Assembly (NCBI RefSeq): GCF_030272615.1
Contig: NC_081413.1
Span: forward strand, 142,935,976-142,999,975
DNA: 64,000 nucleotides
Direction: 5' to 3'
Source of the DNA: Cryptomeria japonica
Taxonomy: Eukaryota > Streptophyta > Pinopsida > Cupressales > Cupressaceae
Made by a program: the position numbers and the translations under genes. This document shows positions 1 to 11,484 of the stretch, one piece after another. Numbering within the stretch: the stretch's first letter is position 1; each line of letters starts with the position of its first letter. The notes under the pieces are model-generated. The model saw only the letters and a program-made list of their open reading frames with translations, searched no databases and was not told the origin of the DNA.

Positions 1-483
1 TTAAGGGTTTTGGTGGTTGAAGGTTGAAAACCTTTAATGGTTATCAAAGACTTTAAGGGTTTTGAGAAGTGACTTTCCTTTGCTTAGGGATGTGACAAAG
101 TTTAGAGGAGGGGTTAGGTTGATTAGAAGATTCTAGAAGGGATTAGAAATAGGTTTAGGATTTTGCAAGTGGATGGAGGGATAATTGAATTAAATGATTT
201 AATTCAATTTGGTTGTAATTTGGAGAAATTAAATAAATTAGATTTATTCAATTTAGGATAACTATTTAATTAAATTTGAATTTAATTAAAAGTGGATAGG
301 GGGATTTAATTGAATAAAATGATTTATTCATTAAATGGTATAGTGAATTTAATTTAAATAAATTGAGTAATTTATTTAATTAAATAGAGGAAAGTGGATA
401 ATTTAATTAAATTGGATTTAATCAAATAGAGAAATGAACATAAAATATTCATTTAGGAATATGGTCATTTTTATATGTCTACA
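1..483 (-). repeat. Gypsy-type LTR end with AT-rich inverted repeats (partial)
   Basis: Non-coding. Between about 180 and 470 it holds a run of short imperfect inverted repeats of ATTTAAT/ATTAAAT type, and it ends in TGTCTACA at 483. The same style of sequence and the same terminal octamer occur at 13550-13765. On the minus strand the end reads TGTAGACA, a plausible LTR start. The element extends beyond the left edge, so its length and second end are unseen. Assignment to Ty3/gypsy is inferred from the matching end beside GypA. Confidence 0.5.
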
Positions 484-560
484 GCAAGTATATAGTTTTT
501 GAGTTATGACTTTGAAAGTAGTTTTTGTCAAACATCTCAATTAATGTCAAAAGGGGAGAT
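484..560 (+). other. 3' tail of a Copia internal region with polypurine tract
   Basis: A short remnant directly upstream of the LTR at 561. AAAAGGGGAGAT at 549-560 is the polypurine tract that primes plus-strand DNA synthesis. Everything upstream is replaced by the gypsy-type LTR end at 483, so this is the last piece of a Copia element cut off on its left. Confidence 0.6.
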
Positions 561-1741
561 TGTTACTACTTATCAAATTGCCATTAGTTTTATATTCAAA
601 GTCATACTATATATTCTAGTCGGTTAGTATTACCAAATCATGCAATTGATACACAGAGAGAAGTCGGTATGAACAGTCTAGTCGGTTACAGAAGAAAGCA
701 GTCACAGAATGCAGTATTCATCCAGTTGTTTATCGAGTATTGTTTCATGGCTACCAAGTAGTAAAGATAACTCACCAAGTTGATATTCACCGAGTGAAAC
801 ATTTTACCATATACATTGAACCTGGACATGCACATGAAAACATGTTACAAGATCGAGGCACATCTAACCATTTTTACATTGGAAATTGCACTAGAAAATT
901 ATGTTTGATTGCAAGGTCAATCTAACCAATGAAATATTTTGTTTAGTTATTCATTCGAAGAATCTTTTTGTAAGATCGAAGCAATGAATTAGATCACTGC
1001 TATAAGAGATCTATTTATACAGCATGGGAAGAGAGAAATGAGTATGGATGAATGTTTATGAGTGTATGTGTGTGTATGCATGAAGGAAGACTATTACAGA
1101 GACACAGAGAGGTCACCGAGAAGGTTATCAGTGAACAGTCAAAGAATAGAGTAAACAGAAGGTTTTACCGAGTTACAATATGGGTTACCAAGGTATGCTA
1201 CAATCTAGGTAATCTTATTCTGAGCACATAGAATCTGCTATAACATTTCAAATGTAAAGTTGGAGATATTTGTAATGATTCTATTGTAATATTTTGAAGT
1301 TGTAAGAGATACCTTTAACAGGGTAAAAGACTCTAACCAAGTCTATAAATTGTAAATCCTCTAACTAGGTGCAACATTTATATAGTGTTGTGAAATCCTT
1401 TAGTAAGGTAGATCTAATAGATCTTGTTACTCCTAATAGGGTAAGCTATTAGAAATAGCTAAATGTAGCTCTAACCGAGCAATCTTTATTATTGCAGTAG
1501 TGAAGTTGTGGGTGCCATCCCCACAGTAGTTTTTCTCTCTAACCAAGAGTTTCTGTGTGACCAAAATATATGTGTTATGGAGTGAATCATGTATGATTGT
1601 TATCTGTTTGTTTTAACTTTATTTTATGTTACTGCACTATTCTGTTTATGCATAATAGTAAGGTTATTTTTAAAGAAAAGTTTTGGAGTACTGATTCACC
1701 CCTCCCCTCTCAATACATTAGTTTTCCATATTGGGCCTAAC
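561..1741 (+). repeat. Copia 3' LTR (about 1.18 kb)
   Basis: It starts TGTTACTACTTATC directly after a polypurine tract. A TATA-like TATTTATA lies near 1012-1019. From about 1320 to 1560 come repeated CTAACNAGGT-like phrases such as CCTCTAACTAGGT. The GATTCACCCCTCCCCTCTCAA signature at about 1692-1712 is found near the end of every Copia LTR in this window. The exact 3' end is uncertain; 1741, where CA follows GGGCCTAA, is the best guess. Confidence 0.65.
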
Positions 1742-2064
1742 ATCTACGCATGGCACTGGTGACCCAGTTTTCACCATGGTACTTGCCCAGGGCACCACCG
1801 AAGTGGTTTTCACCATTGGACGAAATGTATTTCTGTTTTTCAATTTTATTTTTTGTGTCACAAGGCACCTGTTTGCCAGGTTTTCACCAAGTAATGATTT
1901 TTTATGTTTTATGATTTTTTTGTATTTTTTATTTTTTTTATTTTTTATTTTTTATTTTTTATTTTTTATTTTTTATTTTTTATTTTTTATTTTTTATTTT
2001 TTATTTTTTATTTTTTATTTTTTTTATTTCTTTTTGTATTTTTTATTTGGGATACTCTAAAGAG
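1742..2064. repeat. Non-coding spacer with a heptamer microsatellite (ATTTTTT)n
   Basis: From about 1914 to 2047 the sequence is a run of A followed by six or seven T. The repeat gives a long low-complexity open frame on the plus strand (Phe, Tyr, Leu, Ile) that is not a gene. Positions 1742-1913 contain two GTTTTCACCA phrases but nothing else recognisable. The block lies just beyond the 3' end of the GypA integrase remnant. Confidence 0.75.
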
Positions 2065-3036
2065 CTATGTGTAAAACCTGCAAAGGTGTATGTTGTTGAT
2101 AGGATCCTCCAAAGGTTCGCCATCTAGAGTTGAAAGCTGATATGCACCAAATCCATAGACTATTGTAATGATGTAAGGACCAAGCCAATTTGGTTTGAAC
2201 TTGCCCTTCTTCTCTCTGTCCTGTTGATTTTTGAGATTTTCTTTGAGAACTAAGTCACCAACCTCAAATGTGTGAGGCTTAACCTTATGATTGTAACTGC
2301 AACATTCCTTGACTGAATGATGTGTAGCTTGAGTGATTGTCTTCCTTGATAAAGGAACTGAGATAGAATTACTAGCGTGTGGATTACGTAGGCCCATATG
2401 CATGTCACCTAAAGAAGTTTGGGCATCCCTGACAACAAAGTCCTTCAAGGAAGTTCCATTAAAGGTCCATGATGTATCGCCAGAAGGGAATGGATGCATG
2501 GAACAAGTGGATGAGTTATGAAGGCTTATGATTGTGAAAAGAAGTGAAAGTAGGATAGCATGATGGAGACTTAGGATCAACAAGTATGTATTTTGACTTG
2601 AAATTTTAGAACTTTTGCCCCCAGTTATTTTGATATTAGGGGAGATCATCTCTTGCTCTTTTTCTTTCATAGAATTTTTATCCTTGACTTTGATTTTTGC
2701 AGAGTCCAATAGCTTTTGATTTTGATTTGGACTAAAGGAATTTTATTTATTTTTTACTTTTAGATTTTTCTTTTCAAATCTTGATTTTTCATCCCTAATG
2801 AGTAAGGGTTTTTGTAATTCTTGTTGATCCAAGTGTGGAAGTGGATTGGAAATGGAAGGAGTGAATGATATGGTAAGGCTATGTGAGTTATCAAGAGGGC
2901 TAGCGATACGCTCGACAGATTCTTCATTGGAACCACTCTTAGGATTATTGATATCAAGAGTTGCTTGCACCACTAGAGGAGATTTGCATTCAGACTTAGT
3001 AGCCACAACACTAGGTGGTTCACACCCAATTCCTTG
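2065..3036 (-). pseudogene. GypA integrase C-terminal remnant fused to a non-pol stretch
   Basis: One minus-strand frame runs from about 3036 to the TAG-type end near 2065, with a TAA at 2743-2745. The last 85 or so residues look like the C-terminal part of a Ty3/gypsy integrase: a basic segment with EVGDLVL, then KGKFKPNWLGPYIIT and a short tail ending in NNIHLCRFYT. This is the GPY/F-type region that follows the catalytic core and helps bind DNA. Upstream residues are Ser- and Lys-rich with a hydrophobic segment and are not recognised. No RT, RNase H or integrase core occurs between this piece and the protease at 3262, so the pol centre is deleted or never existed in this derivative. Confidence 0.65.
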
Positions 3037-3261
3037 ATATTATAAATTTTTTATAGACTATTCCTATTTACTGAATGTCTTAAGAGATAGTGGGAGTTGA
3101 TCAACATGAAAGATATACTCACCACATCCCGGGTCTTTAACCTTGATTTTTTCTTTGAGCTCTATTTGTATGGATGTAGAAGATTTTAAGGATTCAGGAT
3201 CCACATATGCTGATGAAGGAATAGCCTCTCGATTAACTGGGATTGTTATTTTTTATCTAGG
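3037..3261 (-). other. Linker between GypA protease and integrase remnant
   Basis: Minus-strand sequence downstream of the protease, in broken frames. It encodes fragments such as an acidic and basic stretch around 3100-3200 but no recognisable RT motif. In complete gypsy elements the reverse transcriptase would begin here. Confidence 0.4.
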
Positions 3262-3951
3262 TCATAGATTGTTGCAATATATGAATGGATTTGGGTCAGT
3301 TTTTATAGTCACTTCAACTCCATTGTGTGGAAACTTGATACATCGATGATATGTTGAGGGAACAACTCTCATTACATGAATCCATGGATGTCCTAGCAAT
3401 ATGTTGTATGTGAGATCCAGGTCTAGGACTTGACAAACCACATCCTTTGTAACCGGCCCAACTCTGAGAGGCAAGGTGATTGTGCCTTTAGATGATCGCT
3501 TTTCATCATCATATGCCTTGATGGTAATTTTGTTTGTAGAATTCACAACTTTATCAGAATATCCCAATTGTTTAATAGTGCTCAATGTACAAATGTTCAG
3601 ACTTGTTCCTCCATCTATCAGGACTCGTTTTATTTGATTTTTGTGTATGAAGGCTTCAATGTGTAAAGGTGCATTATGTGGCTGACTTACGGAGGCATCA
3701 TTGGCTTCTGTGAATGTAAGTGAGTGTGGAATGGAAAGGTATCCCACCATGGCTTGAAATTGGTCCATGTTCAGATCAGTAGAGATAGAAGTGTCTCTCA
3801 AAGTTTTGTCAAGAATGGCTTTATGTGGAGGGGATATGCATAAAAGCTCAAGGATAGCGATGAGTGTGGGTGTCTTCCCCAACTGTTCTACAAGGTCATA
3901 CTCAGGTTTGGTTGATGCGAAAGTGGTGTTTTTAGTTGGAGCACCTTGCAA
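3262..3951 (-). pseudogene. GypA retropepsin-like aspartic protease
   Basis: An uninterrupted 229-residue frame. The active-site region reads VLIDGGTSLNICT at about residues 110-122, where DGG replaces the usual D-T/S-G. It is followed by KITIKAYDD, GTITLPLRVGP and the flap-to-C-terminal motif YNILLGHPWIH, typical of plant gypsy retropepsins that mature the Gag-Pol polyprotein. The N-terminal hundred residues (EYDLVEQLGKTPTLIAILELL and after) are the usual pre-protease helix region. It continues Gag at 4291-3888 after a frame change. Whether DGG is active cannot be judged; several plant gypsy families carry it. Confidence 0.75.
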
Positions 3952-4291
3952 AGTGAATTTACCTCAACGAGTTGTAACATTACATTCAAAGGTTGGTTTG
4001 GAAGAAGATCCAATCCTTTTAGGACAATCTTGGGTCTTTGGGTATAACTTTCTAGCGTTTTGTCCTTGATGATAATGGTAGAGACATAATTGTCCATTGA
4101 GATGTGATTGATAGTTAAATCATAGTTATAAGATGCTCTGGTATAGTTGGTTTGGTCATATGTGGCTTTAGCTTTTCCCTTGTCATACTTTAGGAATGGT
4201 TCCTTAAACATCTCATGTTCTTGATTGGATGAGTGTCCTTTAATCTCAATGTCACCTATATCAATGAGATCTTGTATGATGTTCTTCAGTT
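3888..4291 (-). pseudogene. GypA Gag, C-terminal segment after the solo-LTR insertion
   Basis: The frame opens with QLKNIIQDLIDIG, the segment that normally follows the zinc knuckle in this family, and runs through a Lys-rich stretch to about 3960, where it overlaps the protease frame in another phase. When the insertion at 4297-7393 and one GATGA copy are removed, the codons for N-C-H on the right flank and Q-L-K-N on the left flank join without loss of frame. So this segment and 7394-9290 are one split gene. Confidence 0.75.
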
Positions 4292-4296
4292 GATGA

Positions 4297-7200
4297 TGTC
4301 ATGCTTAAACTCTTGGGCACAAACGGAATAATTTTTTTTTTTGGAAATACGTAACTTAATTAAAATAATGCAAAACTAGTTCGATCTTAACTATATTTTG
4401 TGTGAATCAAATGATTAATTTAATTTGGTGATAAAATTAAATAAGTTATAAGCGAGCTAATATTTCTCTAGAAGAGTTATCGCTAGTCTTTTATTAATAA
4501 GGGAATTAGACTCCCTTGGCAATTAATCGCAACTTAATATATAATCTCTAAAATTATTTGTCCAATAATCTCTTGTAGTTCTTTAACTACCTAGGGTCTA
4601 AATTTAATTTCCCCTAACTCTTTGATTAAATTAACCCACTAAATAAAATATTAATTAATGAAGAAGTGTCTAATAAATTTCAAGATAAATGAACTAACAG
4701 GGCACTACATGAATCATTATGTTTACCCAAGGGTTGATCCTACCCAACGTTTAAATTTAAAAGAATAATCCTTATTTTACAAATTACTATTTGATTCCAA
4801 ATAAATAAAGAAATTAAACCACAAATATATATATATATATATATATATTTGTATAATTACCTATAAACTTATACACATGCTTATGAATATATTCAAAAGG
4901 AGGGTGGGGTTTTTATTTTATTATATTATTGAATCCCTTTTAATACACTCCCCCTCGACACACATACTTATTTTAAATTCTATGTGTGTTTTCCCTAACC
5001 CGAAACTAGGGTTAGGGCAAGTAAGTTGACATCTATTATCTCCTTTTTTTTTTTTTGCAAAACATGAAGATTCAAATACAAGCTAATACATTTCTGCTTT
5101 CTCTTTTGCAATACTAACATAAGTAGGAAAAATATATTTCTTTAGAAATTTAAGTACAAGGTAAATAAGAATACAAATGGGTTTGAAAACCCAACAACTA
5201 ATTCCCTTCCATAGGAATATGATTAACGTAAATACACTTCTTTTTTTTGAAATAAATCCAACATAGCTCACATCTTTTCTTTTATTTACAAGCTAATATT
5301 GAATACATATTCTTCTTTAAAACTTTTCTACAACACAAAAACAACAACAAAACTCCTTATTCCTTCTTTTCCCATCCAAAGCAACCTGCAATAAACTACA
5401 ACTTTGACCATGGAGAGCTCACCTCCCAGCCTAGGCTTACTAGAAGCCACCCCCGAGCTTGGAGAACCAAGCACTAGATGGGTTACAAACAAGCAAACAA
5501 CACAACAAAATAAGGCAAACACTCAACATACATCTTCCCTTCCCAAGCTACACTTTCACCACATTTTGTGATAATCATTCCATGGGTGGAAGTGGACCAA
5601 GTACCATTGGGGAGATTGCAAGCCAAAATTTCACAATTCAAGCCACCTCATGGCAATACAAAATACAACAAAAGATACATCCACATACCTTATGCCCCCC
5701 AAAGACTCAAAGGCCATATTTTCTCCCCTTATGACCCCCAAATGCATACACAAGGCTATGCAACAAGGGTCACAAAGGACACCCTTGAGATCACTCTCCA
5801 TAAGGAGAGCCTCTCACCCAAGGTTGTCATACTCCTTCCACCCCAAGACCATCCTACTCCCCCAAGAGTAGGAGATCTTGGACACTCCCCAAAAAAATAA
5901 GAACACATAAACAAAACATAGAAATGAAAACTACTCTCTTTTTTTTTTTACAACAATTTACATAAACACATCTCTTTCAACAAGCATTTCTTTCCTTCAA
6001 CAAAACAACATAAACAACATAAATAAGAGGAAATAAAACCAACCTTATTCTGCCAATAGGTATGTTAGATTTAGTTTGGGATGAGCTCCCAAATCCACAC
6101 AAACTTTACTCCAATCTCTCCCAAAAATTCTATTCTACAACTAATTTTCAAAACAATGCATAATCTCCAACAATGGAGAGTGGGTGATTACTCACTAAGT
6201 CCCTAATCCTTGCCTAAGAAGGCCTCTCACACACTTCCCAACCCCTTGGGTGAGGTGAGAGTTCCCATTGGTTGCTCTTCCCAAACTCTTACACATTACT
6301 AAAACTGGAAAGGGAAAAGGTGAGAGAAGATGGAGAAGAGAGTTTGACATCAAAAGGGAAGGTTGTCTTTCCTAGGAGGAACTTTCTAAGTTGAATTTTC
6401 GCTCACCTTGGAAAAACCACTTTTTGAGGTGACTAAATAGTCACATGGAAGTAGTCACATGTTTCAAAATACCCCTAACCCATAGGTATACCCTTTGGAC
6501 CTTTGGAAAAGCCCTAAAACTGACCCTAGGAGTCCATTTAACCCCTTAGAAACCCAACTGAAGTTTACCTACGGGTCAAACCTGAGTTGACCATTCTCAA
6601 GACTCCCTACCCAAGGCAAATTTGGGACCACACTCATATTTTTGAATGGCTTTGGTAGAAACAAAACTCCCTCCAAGAGACAAGTCAAAATCAATGACAC
6701 TAATCAGCACATGTGTCAAGTGACACAATAAAATACAATATAGAAAATCACACATGGAATTTGTCTCTTGTAGGATTACACATATACATAAAAATTAATT
6801 TTAACACTCAATCATCATACACTTCACAAATTAAATACATTACAAACGGGGTGTTGTCTCTCCAAATAGACAACCCCTGGCTTAACAAACATACATTGGT
6901 CTAGGTTTGGTTCTCCATATAAATTCCATAGTCACATGGATAATTTTCTTGTGCATCTCAATTTACACATTAGTAATTCCAAATAATCACAATTATACAT
7001 AATTAAATACATGGATTTCATTGCACATCAAACACTCATACATTTGGCAACAATAATTCAATATCTCATTTATCCAAATTCGATTCCACATAAGCAATTA
7101 ACATAATTCTCAAAATTGAACCATTCATAAAATAAGCATCATTTTTCTATCATCAAAATGAAGTCCTGCAATTCCAATAATGGCATTCACCATTTCAAAA

Positions 7201-7393
7201 TAATTCTATTCTAGCAACATATATAGTTTCATAATCATCATGCATAAAATAAAGCATCAACATATGTCAATGTGATCCAAATCATGGAAATCATGTAGGT
7301 TCTAAATCCATAAAGCTTAAAATAAAGCATCCATAATAGTCTCAATATGCAAATAACTGAAAATATCAAACTGAGTCGGGGTAGGGCCCCACA
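4297..7393. mobile_element. 3.1-kb solo LTR-like insertion in GypA gag
   Basis: The insert begins TGTCATGCTTAAAC and ends GGGCCCCACA, i.e. TG...CA (TGT...ACA) ends. It is flanked by a perfect 5-bp duplication, GATGA at 4292-4296 and 7394-7398. I see no long coding frame and no second LTR copy inside, so a very long solo LTR is the simplest reading; a non-autonomous element without LTR repeats is the alternative. Inside are an (AT)n run near 4826-4848, a 9-bp hairpin at 4993-5017 and poly-T tracts. Orientation is unresolved. Confidence 0.7.
4993..5017. repeat. Perfect 9-bp inverted repeat
   Basis: CCCTAACCC at 4993-5001 and its exact complement GGGTTAGGG at 5009-5017 enclose a 7-base loop. 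It lies inside the long solo LTR. It resembles telomere-like words only by chance; there is no array. Confidence 0.8.
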
Positions 7394-9290
7394 GATGACA
7401 ATTACCTGTTTTATGCCCTTTTCTCTTATGAAATTCACAATACTCATCATCATTCCACCAATTTGGTTTGACCTTTGGCTCATATGGAGGCAGATCTGGA
7501 ATCGTTATTATCTTGTTTTCCACTAGCTTTTTGAAAATGGACTCAAGTGGTTCTCCCAATGGGGTGTACTTCCTTCGTGATTTGGAAGTTGTTTGAGTAT
7601 TCACTTGATTGTTTGTAGAACTTGATCTAGAAAAAATGATTTTGGGTCGCACTGTATTGGCATCAACAACACCATCATTGACCGTGTTCTTATTTTTATT
7701 CCAAAATCTGGGCTTGTCTTTTCCTTTATAGTCCTCTTTATTTTCTTTGAATATTTTAACGATGCCTTGCTCAATTAGGACCTTCTCTGTTGCTAAGCCT
7801 TTTTCAATGACATCCCTAAAGGTGGACAAACAAGCTTTTCTTAGGTCATAACCAATGTCCTTGTTAACATTCTAGGTGAACATCTCTACCATTTGTTTTT
7901 GTGGAATTTCACAAGAGCATCTGCTGGCTAGATTTCTCCATCTTTGTAAAAATGATGAAAAATATTCTCCATCCTTTTGTTTGGTGTTGCACAAGGTAGT
8001 GATAGATATGTCTATCTCTATGTTGTATGAGAAATGTTTGATAAATGCCTCTACTAGATCACCCCATGACTTAATTCTAGGTGGGAGTTGGGAGAACCAT
8101 TCCATAGCTTGATCACCTAAGCTCTGTGGGAATAATCTAATCAAATATGTCTCTTTTGCTGCTACCTTAATGCAAGCTGTGAAAAACTATCTTATATGTG
8201 CTTTAGGATCCCCTTTTCCTCTATACTTATCAAACTTAGGTGTCACAAAGTGTGTAGGAAAAGGAGGCATTGGAATGCTTTTGTTAAATGGATAGGGACA
8301 TATGTCTCTCATTGTGTAAGTTGGTTTCGGTGTATTTATGTCCTCCATTTTCTTTTGTAAGTCCTTAATTTGCTATTCCAAATTATTCTTAGGTGGAGAC
8401 CAACTTCCTAGACCCTACCCCATGCCTAAACCACCGTGTGGAGGAGGAGCCTATTGCATATATGGATGATATTGATCATACACATGTTCATATGGAGAAG
8501 GTCTATAATGATGTTGCGTATATGGACCACTTGGTATAGAGTCATGATGAGGAATAGAATATCTGTTTTGTCCATGTATACCATACTCTATAGGCATTTC
8601 ATCAGTTTTTTCTATTGTGTTGTCCCCAAATTTGACGTGGGGTTTCCTTGTGTCCAAATTTTGATCATGCCTTTGAATATCCAATTGCTTTGGTGGTTGA
8701 TCCTTAGCATTTGTATGTGATTGAGTATATTTTTCTGCATAAGACTTCCATAATGGTCTGCGAAGGTGAGTATCATATGCTTGACCATGTGTGTATGGGT
8801 CCTATGGTTTTTGAAACAAAGATGATGGTGATTCAAGCACAAGATGTGGTCCTCTATTGCCTCCACTATTAGGCCTTGTTTAATTCATGTTGAGGTAAGG
8901 TTGTTGCAAAGGTCGATTTTCCATTATTTGAGACATGTGAAAATCATGAGGTATCTTGGCTCCACTTTGTGCCATCACTTGTAAGAAATATTGTTTATCT
9001 CTCCTCATTATTTCCTCAACCAATCTATTGAAATGGGGATCCATAATGGTGTCTTCCGCTTCTACTGAATGTATGGAAAAGTTGTCCATATTGTCATTGT
9101 GTGTATCATTGTTGTTTGTAGTGTCCATGTTCTCAACATTTGGAATGTTTGTATAGGCATCCATGTCAAGTAATGTACTATGATCAGAATCGAAAAATAC
9201 ATCATTGTCATATTCATAGGAACTCATGTTTGCGGACTCTTGAGCCTCTTTAGCTTCTCTCCTAGATTTTTGGGAATGGGTTTCAACCAT
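7394..9290 (-). pseudogene. GypA Gag polyprotein, N-terminal and central part
   Basis: One frame starting at ATG 9290 runs to the insertion at 7394, interrupted almost only by TAG. Features in order: acidic Asn- and Asp-rich N-terminus; a His-, Tyr- and Pro-rich middle; the retrotransposon Gag domain at about 8144-7872 (AMEWFSQLPP, then FLQRWRNLASRCS); a basic linker; and a variant zinc knuckle, CEFHKRKGHKTGNC, at about 7436-7396. Gag packages element RNA into virus-like particles. In-frame stops include TAG at 8451-8453, 8415-8417, 8373-8375 and 8187-8189 and one just after 7872. Each fits a lost Gln codon (CAG), and a TAA lies just after the first 136 codons. Confidence 0.8.
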
Positions 9291-10277
9291 GAACTAGGTA
9301 TTGAGCAAGATGTGTGAGACTAGATGAAAATGGAAAGATATGAAAGACCAAGAGTTGGATGGAATGTAAATGAATCTGAAGTGTACTTGCAATATCCAAA
9401 GTGTAAGATCAAGTATGTATATAGTAGAGTAGGTGTGACTTCCAAAGAGATGATAGTTTCTCTTGATGAGGTAAGTTGATCTTGACTCTGAGTAAGACCA
9501 AATGAGACCCAAAGGTGATAGACCTTGATGACGGACCACTTAGAAAAATGTTGTTGTATGTAGTGTGTTGACAAAGTAAGATGAGGACAAGCAAGTGATC
9601 TTTTGACTTAAGTTTAGACAAATGTGAATGTAATGTAAGATGTAAAGCAATGATAGACTTTGTGAGACCCAAAGGTAGGTTGAACGCTAGATGAAAACTT
9701 GGAGAAATAACCTAGGAAGCTCAAGAATTCTAAAACTAATTGTTCTTGTTTGTTGGACTGTAAATTTTCCAATTTGTGAAGTTGTTTGTCGTGACCAAAT
9801 CTGAATTTGTTTGACTGTTTCTCGTGACAAGAGGACACAATGTTGATGAGGACTCAATGTTTGCAAGTGTTTAGACTCAAAATGACTCAAAAATGACTCC
9901 AAAGAAAGTGTGTTGTTTGATGTAAAAATGTTTTGCATACACTTAAAGACACAAAAGACACAATGTTTTGATGTTTGATCTTGAATGTTTGATTGTTTAA
10001 AATAAGTCAAGCACAATTCTTATGACTGGCCAGGACAATAGTTGTTGATTCCCCCATGAGGCTATGCTATTCCAAGTAGATACTTAGATGCTTGACCCCA
10101 CTGGCTCCACCCTTGGCACTCACTTCTCAGGGTAGCCAAGCATTAGTCCCCACAAAAACTCCCCATGGCGAACTTTGTATCTCTACTAAGAACTGTATGT
10201 GTGTGGGCCACTCTAGAGGTCTGACCTCCTGCCCCAACAACTAGAAGGATTTTGGCTTCTAAAACAAAAAGGTGTTA
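9071..10277. repeat. Tandem duplication, copy A (1207 bp)
   Basis: The segment 9071-10277 is repeated directly as 10278-11484 with a constant offset of 1207 and no indels that I can see. By eye the copies differ at about 16 sites, roughly 1.3%. GTA is shared at the three junctions (9071-9073, 10278-10280, 11485-11487), a microhomology expected of replication slippage or unequal exchange. Copy A holds the GypA leader (9291-10277) and the first codons of the intact gag start. Confidence 0.9.
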
Positions 10278-10497
10278 GTATGGAAAAGTTGTCCATATTG
10301 TCATTGTGTGTATCATTGTTGTTTGTAGTGTCCATGTTCTCAACATTTGGAATGTTTGTATAGGCATCTATGTCAAGTAATGTACTATGATTAGAATCGA
10401 AAAATACATCATTGTCATATTCATAGGAACTCATGTTTGCGGACTCTTGAGCCTCTTTAGCTTCTCTCCTAGATTTTTGGGAATGGGTTTCAACCAT
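10278..10497 (-). pseudogene. Truncated duplicate of the GypA gag start
   Basis: It encodes the first 73 or so residues of GypA Gag (MVETHSQKSRREAK and on), matching 9290-9071 almost exactly, then runs out of homology at the duplication junction. The frame reads a few dozen unrelated residues into the copied leader and stops near 10213. It is a by-product of the tandem duplication and would act only as an upstream open frame in a GypA transcript. Confidence 0.8.
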
Positions 10498-11484
10498 GAA
10501 CTAGATATTGAGAAAGATGTGTGAGACTAGATGAAAATGGAAAGATATGAAAGACGAAGAGTTGGATGGAATGTAAATGAATCTGAAGTGTACTTGCAAT
10601 ATCCAAAGTGTAAGATCAAGTATGTATATAGTAGAGTAGGTGTGACTTCCAAAGAGATGATAGTTTCTCTTGATGAGGTAAGTTGATCTTGACTCTGAGT
10701 AAGACCAAATGAGACCCAAAGGTGATAGACCTTGATGACGGACCACTTAGAAAAATGTTGTTGTATGTAGTGTGTTGACAAAGTAAGATGAGGACAAGCA
10801 AGTGATCTTTTGACTTAAGTTTAGACAAATGTGAATGTAATGTAAGATGTAAAGCAATGATAGACTTTGTGAGACCCAAAGGTAGGTTGAACACTAGATG
10901 AAAACTTGGAGAAATAACCTAGGAAGCTCAAGAATTCTAAAACTAATTGTTCTTGTTTGTTGGACTGTAAATTTTTCAATTTGTGAAGTTGTTTGTCGTG
11001 ACCAAATCTGAATTTGTTTGACTATTTCTTGTGACAAGAGGACACAATGTTGATGAGGACTCAATGTTTGCAAGTGTTTAGACTCAAAATGACTCAAAAA
11101 TGACTCCAAAGAAAGTGTGTTGTTTGATGTAAAAATGTTTTGCATGCACTTAAAGACACAAAAGACACAATGTTTTGATGTTTGATCTTGAATGTTTGAT
11201 TGTTTAAAATAAGTCAAGCACAATTCTTATGACTGGCCAGGACAATAGTTGTTGATTCCCACATGAGGCTATGCTATTCCAAGCAGATACTTAGATGCTT
11301 GACCCCACTGGCTCCACCCTTGGCACTCACTTCTCGGGGTAGCCAAGCATTAGTCCCCACAAAAACTCCCCATGGCGAACTTTGTATCTCTACTAAGAAA
11401 TGTATGTGTGTGGGCCACTCTAGAGGTCCGACCTCCTACCCCAACAACTAGAAGGATTTTGGCTTCTAAAACAAAAAGGTGTTA
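10278..11484. repeat. Tandem duplication, copy B (1207 bp)
   Basis: Second unit of the duplication. On the minus strand it is the upstream copy: its leader (10498-11484) precedes a truncated gag start (10497-10278), which runs into the copy A leader. The gene order in the sense direction is therefore leader, gag stub, leader, full gag. Confidence 0.9.

Noticed and set aside
1731-2060. Open frame of 109 codons on the plus strand, rich in Phe/Tyr/Leu
   Set aside because: It is the translation of the (ATTTTTT)n microsatellite and has no coding character.
4993-5017. Telomere-like CCCTAACCC / GGGTTAGGG words
   Set aside because: Only one inverted pair, not a head-to-tail array, and plant telomeres are TTTAGGG; kept only as a hairpin.
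5459-5900. Overlapping plus-strand frames of 70-110 codons inside the 3.1-kb insert
   Set aside because: Three phases are open at once in a low-stop, C-rich stretch. No domain, no upstream start context, and the block is bounded as a non-coding LTR-like insert.
9294-11223. Several 75-110 codon minus-strand frames in both tandem copies
   Set aside because: They lie in the gag leader, overlap one another in different phases and carry no motif. They recur only because the DNA is duplicated.
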